From WLND01 sp040398845 (GTDB lineage: Bacteria; Actinomycetota; Actinomycetes; S36-B12): DNA of 64,000 nt. The stretch is from contig JBBATH010000004.1 in assembly GCA_040398845.1 (NCBI GenBank), positions 1-64,000 on the forward strand, read 5' to 3'. This document shows positions 48,924 through 58,095 of the stretch, in pieces (the first letter of the stretch is position 1; every line of letters starts with the position of its first letter). The notes below the pieces were generated by a model, which saw only the letters and a list, made by a program, of their open reading frames with translations, made no database searches and had not been told where the DNA came from. The translations under genes were made by a program, and so were the position numbers.

Positions 48924-49715
48924 TCACTGCCGATCGAGGGACTCTGCGGCGTCCGGGAGCTCGCGTCCGGCATCGAGCCACAGCCACCTCGCGTACACGA
49001 CCACGATGAAGAGGGCGAAGATCCACCATTGGAACGCATAGAAGAAGTTCTGGAGCGGGAATGGGACATCGGCGGTCTGCACCGTCGGTACCGCCGGCTC
49101 GGGCGCAGGGGTCACGGATCCAGTCGTCTGACCTGCACTAGGCGAGGTCTCCGTCAGCATGACGTAACCCGAGCGGGTCTGCGGGCCCCACGACTCGCTC
49201 AGACGAGCGCTCGAGATCGCGACGGCGATGCCGGGATCCGTGACAGCGTCAGGGTAGAAGCGCTCATCCGGATGCATGATCCCGGTCACGGTGACGTCGC
49301 CTGACGGCGGCAAGACACCTGGAGAGGTCGCTGACTCGAGCCAACCACGCAGCACGCCGATGACTGAGCCGTCCGAGAGTTCAAGGGGGGTGAGGACCCA
49401 GACTCCCGGCTGGCCCCGCAACGAGCGCTGCACGACGATCACCTGGCCACCGGCGATATAGCGGCCCTGCGCCACGACGGGTCGGCCAATCGACGCATCC
49501 GGCAGTTGATCATCGACTCCGGCAATCACCTCGACCGCGACAGGCGCCGAAACAGCGACGCGCTCGGCCTCGACAATGTTCTGGGTTCGGTCCCACTGCC
49601 AGCGTCCAAGGAACACGCATCCGGCAATGAGGAGGAGTGCGACGAGCGCGAGGCCGATCCAGCGGGGCGTGCGGGCCAGCCGCAGCAAGTCCTCAGCCTG
49701 CCGGCTCGGCGTCAT
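48924..49715 (-). CDS. SURF1-family cytochrome oxidase assembly protein
   Basis: A 263-aa membrane protein: an N-terminal span (IGLALVALLLIAGCVFLGRWQWDR, with the conserved GxWQxxR), a large extracytoplasmic domain with IGRPVVAQGRY and VLTPLELSDGSVIGVLRGWL, and a C-terminal span (YAFQWWIFALFIVVVYARWL). SURF1 helps insert haem a into cytochrome c oxidase. The ATG at 49715 overlaps the previous small gene by 23 bp. Confidence 0.9.
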   Translation of the reverse strand: MTPSRQAEDLLRLARTPRWIGLALVALLLIAGCVFLGRWQWDRTQNIVEAERVAVSAPVAVEVIAGVDDQLPDASIGRPVVAQGRYIAGGQVIVVQRSLRGQPGVWVLTPLELSDGSVIGVLRGWLESATSPGVLPPSGDVTVTGIMHPDERFYPDAVTDPGIAVAISSARLSESWGPQTRSGYVMLTETSPSAGQTTGSVTPAPEPAVPTVQTADVPFPLQNFFYAFQWWIFALFIVVVYARWLWLDAGRELPDAAESLDRQ

Positions 49716-49953
49716 CCTCGCCCCGCTTGACCGCCTGCTCGGTGTACTGCCGATCAGCGGCCTGCTCGCGATCATCGCGGCCCATTGGCAAGCTCGGATC
49801 GATGCGCTTCATCTGCCGGTTCATCGACTTCCAGATGACGACCACGGCGCCAGCGAGGAGGAGCATGAAAAGGCCCGCCATCGGCCCGGCGCCGTCGATC
49901 ACCGAGCTCAGGTCTTCGCCAGCCATCTCAACCGTCATCATCTCGATCGTCAT
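49693..49953 (-). CDS. Small membrane protein in the Mca-SURF1 operon
   Basis: An 86-aa protein with one strong hydrophobic span (PMAGLFMLLLAGAVVVIW) and a charged C-terminal tail (KRGEDDAEPAG). It has no recognised family. The ATG at 49953 overlaps the mca stop (ATGA). A single-span anchor protein of this size often sits in this position in Actinobacteria. Confidence 0.75.
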   Translation of the reverse strand: MTIEMMTVEMAGEDLSSVIDGAGPMAGLFMLLLAGAVVVIWKSMNRQMKRIDPSLPMGRDDREQAADRQYTEQAVKRGEDDAEPAG

Positions 49954-50822
49954 GGGGTCCTCAGTCCTGCGAAAAGGTCGTCCTCGGGGATCGAGGATGG
50001 GACCAGTGAGCGTGCGAGTTCGAAATCTTCGGTGGGCCAGATGGACCGCTGAAGCTCCGGCGAAACCCGAAACCAAAGGCCCTCGGGGTCAATCTGTGTG
50101 CGGTGAGCCAGCAGTGCCTGATCTCGCAGTTCGAACCAGTCGGCCGCAGGAATGCGGGTCGTGATTCGGTGGCTGTCGTCCGGCAATCGCTCCATGCCCT
50201 TAATCCACTCATGGTACGGCGATTCAATCTCGGCCGCGACCAGGGCGTTGTGCATGGCGTGAACCCGTGCTTTGCTGAACTGCTGGTTGTAGTAGACCTT
50301 CTGGACCTGCCACGGCTCCCCGCCCGCATTCGGGTAGGCGATGGGATCTGCCGCCGCATCGATGGCAGCCATGGTGACCTCGTGGCAGCGGACGTGATCC
50401 GGGTGCGGATAGCCGCCGTGCTCGTCGTAAGTGGTCACGACCTGGGGCCGAAACTCCCGGATAAGTGCGACGAGGGGCCCGACGACCTCGTCAAGCGGGA
50501 GCGCTGCGAAGCACCCCTCTGGAAGCGGTGGCAACGGATCGCCTTCCGGGTAGCCCGAATCCTCGAATCCGAGCCAGGCATGGCGCACGCCGAGAATCTG
50601 GGCCGCCAGCGCCATCTCGCGCCGACGCACCTCCGCGAGGCCAAGGGCCGCGACGTCATCCTCTGCTAGCGAATGCAGGACGTCGCCGCGCTCACCGCCT
50701 GTGCAGGTGACGACCATGACCTCGATCCCCTCGGCGACGTACTTCGCGGTGGTCGCAGCACCCTTGCTTGACTCGTCATCAGGATGCGCGTGCACGGCCA
50801 TGAGGCGGAGGGGGTGATTCAC
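49950..50822 (-). CDS. mca: Mycothiol S-conjugate amidase
   Basis: A 290-aa LmbE/PIG-L-type zinc hydrolase. AVHAHPDDESSKGAAT (first metal-binding motif) and HPDHVRCHEV (second) are both present, with GGERGDVLH. Mca cleaves mycothiol S-conjugates formed from electrophiles, which indicates that the organism makes mycothiol, a trait of Actinobacteria. GTG 50822 is used, preceded by TAGGGA. It is divergent from DUF4307 with 31 bp between. Confidence 0.93.
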   Translation of the reverse strand: MNHPLRLMAVHAHPDDESSKGAATTAKYVAEGIEVMVVTCTGGERGDVLHSLAEDDVAALGLAEVRRREMALAAQILGVRHAWLGFEDSGYPEGDPLPPLPEGCFAALPLDEVVGPLVALIREFRPQVVTTYDEHGGYPHPDHVRCHEVTMAAIDAAADPIAYPNAGGEPWQVQKVYYNQQFSKARVHAMHNALVAAEIESPYHEWIKGMERLPDDSHRITTRIPAADWFELRDQALLAHRTQIDPEGLWFRVSPELQRSIWPTEDFELARSLVPSSIPEDDLFAGLRTP

Positions 50823-50853
50823 GTCCCTAGTCTTCCAAAGCCACAATGGGACC

Positions 50854-51324
50854 ATGCCGAGCCCCTTCCGTAAGGACCAACTCTCCCCGGCGATGGCCCA
50901 GCGCTATGGGCTCGATCGCACCCCGTGGGGGCCCGCGATCATCGTCACGAGCGTGATCGGCGCATTTGCCCTCGTCCTCGGGTGGATCGGTTTCTCCTTG
51001 ACCTCAGGCGTCAAGACACGGGTCCTCACCTGGGACGACTCATCGCCCGATCATGTGACGATCGAGTTCGAGGTGCAGCGCGACGGCGCACTCGCGCTCG
51101 ATTGTGCGATCCGGGCGCAGGACCGCACCCACATCGATACCGGCTATGCCATGACCTCAATCCCGCCGGGCGCTGGCACCGTGCGCGTCACCTATGCCCT
51201 TCGAACCCTCGCCCCGGCGTTCACTGTCGAGGTCCTTGGCTGCGGCCCGCCCGGGGAATTGCGCGTCGTCCCACCGCAATTCCCACCAGGTGTTGTCGCT
51301 CCACCGCAGCCGTACAACGAATAA
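50854..51324 (+). CDS. DUF4307 membrane-anchored protein
   Basis: A 156-aa protein with a cytoplasmic start (MAQRYGLDRTPWGP), one span (AIIVTSVIGAFALVLGWIGF), and an extracytoplasmic domain with a Pro-rich end (FPPGVVAPPQPYN). DUF4307 genes sit beside mca in many Actinobacteria. Function unknown. GreA follows 19 bp downstream. Confidence 0.9.
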   Translation: MPSPFRKDQLSPAMAQRYGLDRTPWGPAIIVTSVIGAFALVLGWIGFSLTSGVKTRVLTWDDSSPDHVTIEFEVQRDGALALDCAIRAQDRTHIDTGYAMTSIPPGAGTVRVTYALRTLAPAFTVEVLGCGPPGELRVVPPQFPPGVVAPPQPYNE

Positions 51325-51343
51325 CCGCGTAGCCTACGTTCCC

Positions 51344-51832
51344 ATGACCACTGAAGTGACCTGGCTGACCCAGGAGGGCTACGACCGGCTCGTCGACGAA
51401 CTTGCCGACCGCGAGGGCCCCCGGCGCCAAGAAATCGTCACCAGGATCTCGCTCGCGCGTGATGAGGGCGACCTCAAGGAGAACGGCGGCTACCACGCTG
51501 CCAAGGAGGAGCAGGGCAAGAACGAGGCCCGGATTCGAGTGCTCAAGCATCTCCTTGAGCATGCGCAGATTGGCGCACCCGATGCGGCGCAGGACGAGGT
51601 CTCACACGGCAAGGTCGTCACGGTGCGATTCCCGAGCTTCGACGAGGAGGAGGTCTTCCTCCTCGGCTCCCGCGAGGAGGCGGTTCACACCTCGATTGAG
51701 GTGTACTCCCCCACCTCGCCGCTCGGAGCGGCAGTCATGGGCAAGCGGGTAGGTGAAACCGCCAGTTACGCGCTCGCGAATGGCAACGAGATGCTCGTCG
51801 AGATCGTCAAGGTTGAGGCCTACCTCACCTAG
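51344..51832 (+). CDS. greA: Transcription elongation factor GreA
   Basis: A 162-aa GreA: N-terminal coiled coil with LTQEGYDRLVDELADREGP and acidic tip (ARDEGDLKENGGYHAAKEEQ) and the C-terminal FKBP-like domain (SPLGAAVMGKRVGETASYAL). It rescues backtracked RNA polymerase by stimulating transcript cleavage. ATG 51344 is used; an upstream frame from 51194 overlaps the DUF4307 gene. The gene is convergent with the RNA helicase, 23 bp away. Confidence 0.95.
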   Translation: MTTEVTWLTQEGYDRLVDELADREGPRRQEIVTRISLARDEGDLKENGGYHAAKEEQGKNEARIRVLKHLLEHAQIGAPDAAQDEVSHGKVVTVRFPSFDEEEVFLLGSREEAVHTSIEVYSPTSPLGAAVMGKRVGETASYALANGNEMLVEIVKVEAYLT

Positions 51833-51855
51833 GGAAGCCCTCCAACGCCAAGGGC

Positions 51856-53361
51856 CTAGTTTGAGGTTCTGGGGGCTGGCTTGGTGCGTGGCTTCGCGCG
51901 CTTAGCCTGAAATCCAGCGGGCCGGCCGTCGTCGCGACGAGTCGTTGCCGGGAAAGCCTCGGCCCGTCGTTCAGCGCGCGCCGGACGAGCAGGGCTGTCT
52001 GCGCGGGGAGGGCGGGCGAAACTGTCCGAGCGGGCCGGGCGATCGGTGCGGTCAGTGCGGTCAGATCGCTCCGGACGAGACTGTCCCCCACCGAATCGAC
52101 TTGATCCACCCGGACGACTCGAACCGCCAGCGGTTCTGCCGGTTCGGTTGAACTCACGCTTCGGCGAACGCTCCTTCGGCGGGTACCAGGCGATCCCGGA
52201 AGGCTCGCGCGCCCCCGTGACCTCGATGAGGTGCTCATCGCCCGGACGAATCCGCTTGACGGTCGGCTGGACACCGGCGCGGCCGGTAAGCGCCGAGACC
52301 TGTCGCTGCTGCTTCGGGGACGCAAGGGTCACGACCGTTCCGGACTCGCCGGCGCGTGCAGTGCGTCCGGCGCGGTGGAGGTAGTCCTTGGCATCATTCG
52401 GCGCATCGACGTGCACGACGAGCGAGATGCCATCGACGTGAATCCCGCGCGCGGCGACATCGGTAGCCACGAGTGCTGGGGTGATGCCTTGACGGAAGGC
52501 TGCCAGAGTGCGCGTTCGAACCGCCTGAGTCTTGCCGCCGTGCAGGGCCCCGGCAGCGATCCCCTTGGAGGTCAACTGATCAGCAAGACGGTCAACGCCG
52601 GCCTGGGTGCGAACAAAGAAGATGGTGCGGCCATCGCGGGCTCCGATCTGCGCGGTCACCTCCTCCTTGTCACCGGGATGAACGATGAGGACGTGGTGAT
52701 CCATCGTCTCGACCGATGCCTGCGCCGGTGCGAGGGAATGGCGGGCCGGGTCCTTCATATAGGCGCGGATGAGCGCGTCGACGTCACCGTCGAGGGTCGC
52801 ACTGAAGAGAAGTCGCTGGCTGCGCGGACGCGTCTGGTCGAGGAGTTCGCGAACGATCGGCATGAACCCCATGTCGGCCATCTGGTCGGCCTCGTCAAGC
52901 ACGGTGATTGCGACCTCTGAGAGGTCAACGGCCCGACGGTCGACAAGGTCCTTGAGTCGGCCCGGTGTGGCAACTATGATGTGCACGCCGCGATCAAGTG
53001 CCTGGATCTGCTTGACGTAGGGCATCCCGCCGACGATGAGGCGGATGCGCAGTCCACACGCATCAGCAAGCGGAGCAAGACCGTCACTCACCTGCATCGC
53101 GAGTTCGCGAGTCGGCACGAGGATGAGACCGTCGGGCTGCTGGGGGGTGGCGCGGCGGCCCGAGAGCCGAGTGAGCATCGCCAGGCCGAATGCGAGGGTC
53201 TTGCCCGAGCCGGTCTGGGCGCGAGCGAGCAAATCGCGGCCCGCAATGGCGTCAGGCAGCGTTGCCGTCTGGATGGCAAACGGCTCATTGATGCCGGCGC
53301 GACTGAGCGCACCAACAAGCGATGCGGGCACGCCAAGAGAGGAAAATGACACAATACTCAC
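51856..53361 (-). CDS. DEAD-box ATP-dependent RNA helicase
   Basis: A ~501-aa DEAD-box helicase: Q motif region (INEPFAIQTATLPDAIAG), ARAQTGSGKTLAF (motif I), PTRELAMQ, VLDEADQMADMGF (DEAD), FSATL, and HRAGRTARAG (motif VI). The C-terminal ~120 residues are a basic low-complexity tail with Arg/Gly/Ser/Asp repeats (SDRTDRTDRPARSD), coded by short tandem repeats around 52040-52072, for RNA binding. GTG 53361 or 53352 is the start; no strong ribosome-binding site is seen. Confidence 0.92.
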   Translation of the reverse strand: MSIVSFSSLGVPASLVGALSRAGINEPFAIQTATLPDAIAGRDLLARAQTGSGKTLAFGLAMLTRLSGRRATPQQPDGLILVPTRELAMQVSDGLAPLADACGLRIRLIVGGMPYVKQIQALDRGVHIIVATPGRLKDLVDRRAVDLSEVAITVLDEADQMADMGFMPIVRELLDQTRPRSQRLLFSATLDGDVDALIRAYMKDPARHSLAPAQASVETMDHHVLIVHPGDKEEVTAQIGARDGRTIFFVRTQAGVDRLADQLTSKGIAAGALHGGKTQAVRTRTLAAFRQGITPALVATDVAARGIHVDGISLVVHVDAPNDAKDYLHRAGRTARAGESGTVVTLASPKQQRQVSALTGRAGVQPTVKRIRPGDEHLIEVTGAREPSGIAWYPPKERSPKREFNRTGRTAGGSSRPGGSSRFGGGQSRPERSDRTDRTDRPARSDSFARPPRADSPARPARAERRAEAFPATTRRDDGRPAGFQAKRAKPRTKPAPRTSN

Positions 53362-53535
53362 GGAGAATCGTCCAATCGAAGACACATGCGTGTCTCGATA
53401 GCGACCCGGATTCAGTCGCGTTGGAGCCAAGACTCGCGTGCAGGTGCACGAGCACCAAGGGGATACCGCTGCGGCGCCGCGGCCTCCTAAAGGTACGCGA
53501 CAAGCGACGAATCGCGAAATCCGTGGACGCGTAGG

Positions 53536-55209
53536 GTGTCATCCGTGAGCGACGCGGCGGCCCCTCGAAAGGAAAGCCGCAAGAAGATCATCATCACCAG
53601 CATCATCGGCGCCGTCATCATGGTCGGGATCTTCGCTGTCCTGTTCCCCCACTTTGCGGACTACAAAAAGGCCCTCCAGCAACTCGCCCAAATGCCGAAC
53701 ATCTGGATAGCCGCGCTCATCGTCTCCGGGCTCATCAACATTGCCACATACCCGTTCACCGCCCTCGCGGCCATCCCACACATCGGCTACCGTGCCGCCT
53801 TTGTCGAGCGGCAGTCGGGGTTCCTCGTCAGCAACGTCATCCCCGGCGGCGGCGCCATAGCAGTCGGCACGCAGTACGGGATCCTTGCCCGCTACGGCGT
53901 CTCAACGGCCGCAGCAGCAGCAGCGGTTTCGGCCGATGCAGTGTGGACCTACCTCCTCACCCTCGGCTTCCCGTCGATCGCTGTGGTCCTTCTCCTTATC
54001 GAGGGGCGGTCCACGACAGGATTCGCCCTCGCGGCCGGAATCGGACTTGTCGTCGTGATCGTCTCGCTCATTGTCATCATCATGACCCTCCGCAGCGAGG
54101 AGGGTGCGATACGGATCGCGAGGCTCGCGCAACGTCCGGTGTCGGCCGTCTACCGCCGTTTTCGGCGCACTGCCCCCGACCTCTCTTCCGTTCTGCTCGA
54201 CTTCCACAAGCACGCCTCAACGATGGTCGCGACCCGCTGGCGTGAGCTCACGATTACCAATCTCGCAGCACAACTCGCACCGATGCTGGTCCTCCTGTGC
54301 GCCCTCGCCGGTCTCGGCGCCTATCCCGATCAGCTGAGCCTTGTCGAGATCTTCGCGGCCTACTCAGTGGCGCTGCTCCTCACCAGCTTCCCGATCACCC
54401 CCGGCGGACTCGGCACGGTCGATGCCGCTCTCGTCGGCCTCCTCGTAGCCTTTGGCGTCGACTCATCTACAGCGATCGCCGCCGACCTCGTCTGGCGCAT
54501 TGTGTGGTTCCTGCCGCAACTCCTCGTTGGGCTCGGTGCCATGGGAATCTATTGGTGGGATGGAAAAAGCATGAACATTGAGGTGTGGTCTGATGTTGTG
54601 TGCCCATGGTGCTACATCGGTAAGCGTCGGCTTGACGAGGCACTCGCTGGATTTTCGGGACGTGACGACGTCACCGTCGTCCACCGTGCATTTCAACTTG
54701 ACCCGAGAGCGTTGAGTGAGGGGCGACGCACCGTCGAGGTGATCGCCGCCAAATATGGCATGGACGAGGCCGGGGCTGCCGCGATGATGAGCAACGTGAG
54801 TGAAGTGGCGGCCTCAGTCGGACTCGCCTACCACCTCGATGAGACAGTCAGCGGGAACACCCGCGACGCGCACCGCCTACTGCTGTGGGCCCAGGAACAG
54901 GGGCAATCCGCCGATCTCCTCGAGGTGCTCTACTCCGGCTACTTCGAGTTTGGGCGTGACATCTTCGACATCGAATCCCTGTGCGATCTCACATCCGAGG
55001 CCGGGCTCGATCCGGTCGCGGCGCGAATAATGCTCGCAGGAACTGGCTTCATTGATGACGTGGCAGCAGACCAAGCGCTCGCCGCCCAGTTCGGCGCGAC
55101 CGGGGTCCCGTTCTTCGTCTTCGACCGCGCCTACGGAATCTCGGGAGCCCAGCCCCTTGAGGCCTTCGTGGCAACCCTCAATAAAGCAGCAGAGGGCTCG
55201 TCCGGGTGA
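53536..55209 (+). CDS. Fusion of a YbhN-type membrane protein and an FrnE-type DsbA oxidoreductase
   Basis: A single 557-aa frame. Residues ~1-340 are a multi-span UPF0104/YbhN (lysylphosphatidylglycerol-synthase-like) protein (IPGGGAIAVGTQYG, FPITPGGLGTVDAALVGLLVAFG). Residues 346-557, starting at an internal Met (base 54571), form a complete DsbA-family FrnE-like domain (VWSDVVCPWCYIGKRRLDEA, RDAHRLLLWA, GVPFFVFDRAYGISGAQP). The internal Met has a GGTGGGATGG stretch upstream, so it may also start separately. FrnE enzymes are cytoplasmic, so the join implies the C-terminus is inside. Two normal genes that lost a stop, or a true fusion, remain possible. Confidence 0.8.
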   Translation: MSSVSDAAAPRKESRKKIIITSIIGAVIMVGIFAVLFPHFADYKKALQQLAQMPNIWIAALIVSGLINIATYPFTALAAIPHIGYRAAFVERQSGFLVSNVIPGGGAIAVGTQYGILARYGVSTAAAAAAVSADAVWTYLLTLGFPSIAVVLLLIEGRSTTGFALAAGIGLVVVIVSLIVIIMTLRSEEGAIRIARLAQRPVSAVYRRFRRTAPDLSSVLLDFHKHASTMVATRWRELTITNLAAQLAPMLVLLCALAGLGAYPDQLSLVEIFAAYSVALLLTSFPITPGGLGTVDAALVGLLVAFGVDSSTAIAADLVWRIVWFLPQLLVGLGAMGIYWWDGKSMNIEVWSDVVCPWCYIGKRRLDEALAGFSGRDDVTVVHRAFQLDPRALSEGRRTVEVIAAKYGMDEAGAAAMMSNVSEVAASVGLAYHLDETVSGNTRDAHRLLLWAQEQGQSADLLEVLYSGYFEFGRDIFDIESLCDLTSEAGLDPVAARIMLAGTGFIDDVAADQALAAQFGATGVPFFVFDRAYGISGAQPLEAFVATLNKAAEGSSG

Positions 55210-55799
55210 GCCCGAACATCTGGCTCATCCGACACGGCGAGACTGAGTGGAGCAGAGCCGGACGTCACACCGGCAGAACCGACATCCCCCTCACCGAGGC
55301 CGGCGAGGATCAGGCTGCGGGCAGGGCACTGACCGATGTCTTGCCGGCGCTCGTTCTGTGCAGCCCTCTGATCCGGGCGAGGCGAACCGCGGAACTCGCC
55401 GGGCTCACGCCAGACGCATTCGACGATGACCTCATGGAATGGGACTACGGAGCCTGGGAGGGCCTTACCACCGCCGAGATCAGGATCCTTCGCGGTGATC
55501 CCGGCTGGCGGGTGTGGGACGAGCCGATCCCGCCGGGTGCCGCCCCCGGATCAACGCCCGGTGAACAGCTGAGCGATATCCGAGTCCGGGTCGATCGCGT
55601 GATCGAGCGTTGCACGCCCGTCCTTGACGCCGGGCGCGACTGCGTGCTCGTCGCCCACGGGCACCTGCTCCGCATTCTCACCGCAACCTGGCTCGACCTC
55701 CCCCCTGACGCAGCCCGGCTGTTCGCCCTTGAACCTGCACATCGTTCATCCTTAGGATTCGAGCGCGAGCAGCGAGTCATCACGAGCTGGAACGCCTGA
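55206..55799 (+). CDS. Histidine phosphatase family protein
   Basis: A 197-aa phosphoglycerate-mutase-like phosphatase: IWLIRHGETEWSRAGRHTGRTD at the start, CSPLIRARRTAEL, and VAHGHLLRIL carrying the second His. GTG 55206 overlaps the stop of the fusion gene (GTGA). Substrate unknown; broad-specificity phosphomonoesterase of the GpmB/CobC class is the fitting group. Confidence 0.9.
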   Translation: MSPNIWLIRHGETEWSRAGRHTGRTDIPLTEAGEDQAAGRALTDVLPALVLCSPLIRARRTAELAGLTPDAFDDDLMEWDYGAWEGLTTAEIRILRGDPGWRVWDEPIPPGAAPGSTPGEQLSDIRVRVDRVIERCTPVLDAGRDCVLVAHGHLLRILTATWLDLPPDAARLFALEPAHRSSLGFEREQRVITSWNA

Positions 55800-55860
55800 C
55801 GCGCAATCAAGATCAACGCATGACACACTCACGACTCCCAATCTAGGAAGGCCCAGTCCG

Positions 55861-57489
55861 TTGAGCGACGAATACACGACCATCCCCGAGCATCTGGTGC
55901 GCCGCTTTCAGGAGCTCAAGGTCGAACTCGGATTCGGGATCGTCGGCGATTACGCCCTTCGACTTTTCAGCGAGCTCGATGAACTGGGCTTCCCCATTCT
56001 TGTCACCGCTGACGAGCAAGGCGCCGGGTTCGCAGCCGATGCCTTCGCGCGGCTACGGGGATTCGGGGTCGCGGCCTGCACCTACGGCGTCGGTGGGCTG
56101 AAGCTCGCGAATGCGGTCGCCAACGCCTGGGCTGAGCAGGTCCCCCTCCTCGTCATCTCGGGCGCCCCGGGGATGAAGGAGCGCGCGCCGGGAGCCCTGC
56201 TCCACCATCGGGTGAAGGACTTCGACACCCAACTTCGGGTGTACCAGGACCTGACGATTGCGCAGGCAGTCCTTTCGGATCCGCGCATTGCGGCGAGCGA
56301 GATCGACCGCGTCATCGATCAGATCCTCACCGCGCAGCGCCCCGGCTACCTCGAGATTCCCCGGGACCTCGTCGACATCCCCATCGTCAACGTCAGCGGG
56401 CCGCTCACTCGATCTTCCGCTGCTGTCAATCCCGATAACCTCGCGGCAGCGGTCGCCGATGTCGTCGAGGCCCTCCGCTCAGCCGGAACAACGGTGATTC
56501 AGGCGGGCGTCCTCGTGGCTCGCCGAGGGCTGAGTGAACACCTCATCGGAATCGCGGAGCACCTCGGTCTGCCCGTGGCCACGAGCCCGCTTTCCAAGGG
56601 CGTCTTCCCCGAGCGACACCCCCTCGCCATCGGCGTGTATCAGGGAGCGGTCAGCCCCGCGGATGTCGTTGAGCAGGTCGAGGGGGCGGCCCACATCATT
56701 CAGCTCGGTGTCCTGCCGACCGACATGAACCTCGGCGCCTTCACGGCCCACCTCGACCCCGACCACCTCATCGACTGCACCGATGATGACGTCACCGTCG
56801 GGCCGCGCACCTACCGAAATGTGCCGCTCGAAGCGTTCCTTCCCGCCCTTCATGAGGCGGTCGCAGGCGGTAGGGATGCGCCGATGCCAGCCGCGCACGA
56901 CGTTCCGACGTTCACCCCGGATGGCGCGGCGGAGATTCACGTGGAGCGACTCATCCACGCGGTGGCGGCACACCTCGACGACCGCCATGGGTTCCTTGTC
57001 GACCCGGGCGACTGCCTCTTCGCCTCCGTCGAACTGCCAGTGCCCGCGTGGTCGATTGCGAGCGCCTACTACGCGACCATGGGTTATGCAGTCCCGGCGT
57101 CACTCGGAGCGGGCAAGGCCGACCCTGACCGTCGGCCGGTCGTGCTCACCGGCGACGGATCGTTTGCGATGTCGGGCCTTGAGGCGGGTTGGGCCGCCTT
57201 CAACGGCGTGTTCCCAGTCATCATCGTCATGGACAATAGCGGCTACGGCACCCAGCGGCCCATGCGCGACGGCCCATTCAACGACATCGCACCCCTGAAC
57301 ATCTCCCGACTCGTTGACGTCTTCGGCACCGGACAGAGTTGGCGGGTGACGACCGAGGAAGAGCTCGAGTCAGCGTTCACCGAGGCCTTCGCGAGCGATG
57401 GGCTCGCCCTAGTGCACGTCGTCGTTCGCAAGGGATCGACGAGCCCCGCGCTCGCGAGGTTTGCCGCAGCCCTGGCCAAGCGAGTCTGA
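55861..57489 (+). CDS. Thiamine-diphosphate-dependent alpha-keto acid decarboxylase-like enzyme
   Basis: A 542-aa ThDP enzyme of the pyruvate/indolepyruvate decarboxylase type: the ThDP-activating Glu is in ADEQGAGFAADAFARL (~residue 60), and the metal-binding motif GDGSFAMSGLEAGWAAFNG with DNSGYGTQ is near 435-465. It probably decarboxylates a 2-oxo acid. Start TTG 55861 has AGGAAGG upstream. Its place two genes before the ThDP-riboswitch-controlled thiamine uptake genes is suggestive but the link is unproven. Confidence 0.87.
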   Translation: MSDEYTTIPEHLVRRFQELKVELGFGIVGDYALRLFSELDELGFPILVTADEQGAGFAADAFARLRGFGVAACTYGVGGLKLANAVANAWAEQVPLLVISGAPGMKERAPGALLHHRVKDFDTQLRVYQDLTIAQAVLSDPRIAASEIDRVIDQILTAQRPGYLEIPRDLVDIPIVNVSGPLTRSSAAVNPDNLAAAVADVVEALRSAGTTVIQAGVLVARRGLSEHLIGIAEHLGLPVATSPLSKGVFPERHPLAIGVYQGAVSPADVVEQVEGAAHIIQLGVLPTDMNLGAFTAHLDPDHLIDCTDDDVTVGPRTYRNVPLEAFLPALHEAVAGGRDAPMPAAHDVPTFTPDGAAEIHVERLIHAVAAHLDDRHGFLVDPGDCLFASVELPVPAWSIASAYYATMGYAVPASLGAGKADPDRRPVVLTGDGSFAMSGLEAGWAAFNGVFPVIIVMDNSGYGTQRPMRDGPFNDIAPLNISRLVDVFGTGQSWRVTTEEELESAFTEAFASDGLALVHVVVRKGSTSPALARFAAALAKRV

Positions 57490-57504
57490 GACGGACGCGA
57501 TGTA

Positions 57505-57728
57505 GTGGGTTCAATCGGTGGTGCACTCCACTCCCTCGCACGCGACCTTGGCATGACGAGGACAGCCGTCATCGAGCGGGCAGCGACGAATTCAGTTGCA
57601 CGGCATCACCAACAGCTCAAACGCAGGTCCTTCCATGGGAAGCGGTCCTCGTGGAATTTGACCGAATCCCTGACCGTGAGGAGTTACGCGACCTACTCGC
57701 GTGGAACGCCCACGGACTGCCTGCGTGA
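57505..57728 (+). pseudogene. Decayed VapB-like antitoxin gene (frameshifted)
   Basis: The first part (57505 to about 57620) reads LHSLARDLGMTRTAVIERA, a ribbon-helix-helix/VapB type start, in one frame. The second part (about 57640-57728) reads EFDRIPDREELRDLLAWNAH, the typical VapB C-terminus, in another frame ending at TGA 57726-57728. A single frameshift near 57615-57640 separates them. No functional antitoxin can be made. Confidence 0.7.
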
Positions 57729-57817
57729 TCGTCGTAGACACTTCTGCCATCAACGCACGTTGGCCAGAGCACCAATCAGCCGTGAGCACGAACATCAGCA
57801 GGCTCGTCTCGCGGTAG
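57725..57817 (+). pseudogene. Decayed VapC toxin gene (truncated PIN domain)
   Basis: GTG 57725 overlaps the antitoxin stop (GTGA) and begins IVVDTSAINA, the start of a VapC PIN domain with its first catalytic Asp. After about 30 codons the frame ends at TAG 57815-57817; the rest of the ~130-aa toxin is missing. The pair is a remnant of a vapBC toxin-antitoxin module. Confidence 0.72.
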
Positions 57818-57826
57818 CGTCCTCGC

Positions 57827-58027
57827 ATGACATTGGACGACGCCACTCGCCGGCAGCTGAGATTCTCGCTGTTCCTCCAAGGATCGGCCCTGCTCATGTT
57901 CGCGGTCGCGCTCATCGCGCAGCTAGCGACCGGCGGCGCAGCGGCCCTCATCATGGTGTTCGGCGCAGGCGTCATTCTTGTGGCACTGGCCATGGCCTTC
58001 ACCTCAAAGAGAATGCGCCGCCACTGA
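57827..58027 (+). CDS. Small two-span membrane protein
   Basis: A 66-aa protein with two hydrophobic stretches (FLQGSALLMFAVALIAQL and GGAAALIMVFGAGVILVALAMAF) and a basic C-terminus (SKRMRRH). ATG 57827. There is no recognised family. It lies next to the decayed vapBC and could be a survivor of unrelated sequence. Confidence 0.6.
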   Translation: MTLDDATRRQLRFSLFLQGSALLMFAVALIAQLATGGAAALIMVFGAGVILVALAMAFTSKRMRRH

Positions 58028-58095
58028 AGCAATCGACCTGAGCCGAGAAGCCTTACTGCTATCAGACACCGTCGCAGGCCTCCTTCGATCAATGA

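Noticed and set aside
52040..52072. Tandem repeats as a separate repeat element
   Set aside because: They are in frame within the helicase tail and encode Asp-Arg-Thr/Ser units, so they are explained by low-complexity coding.
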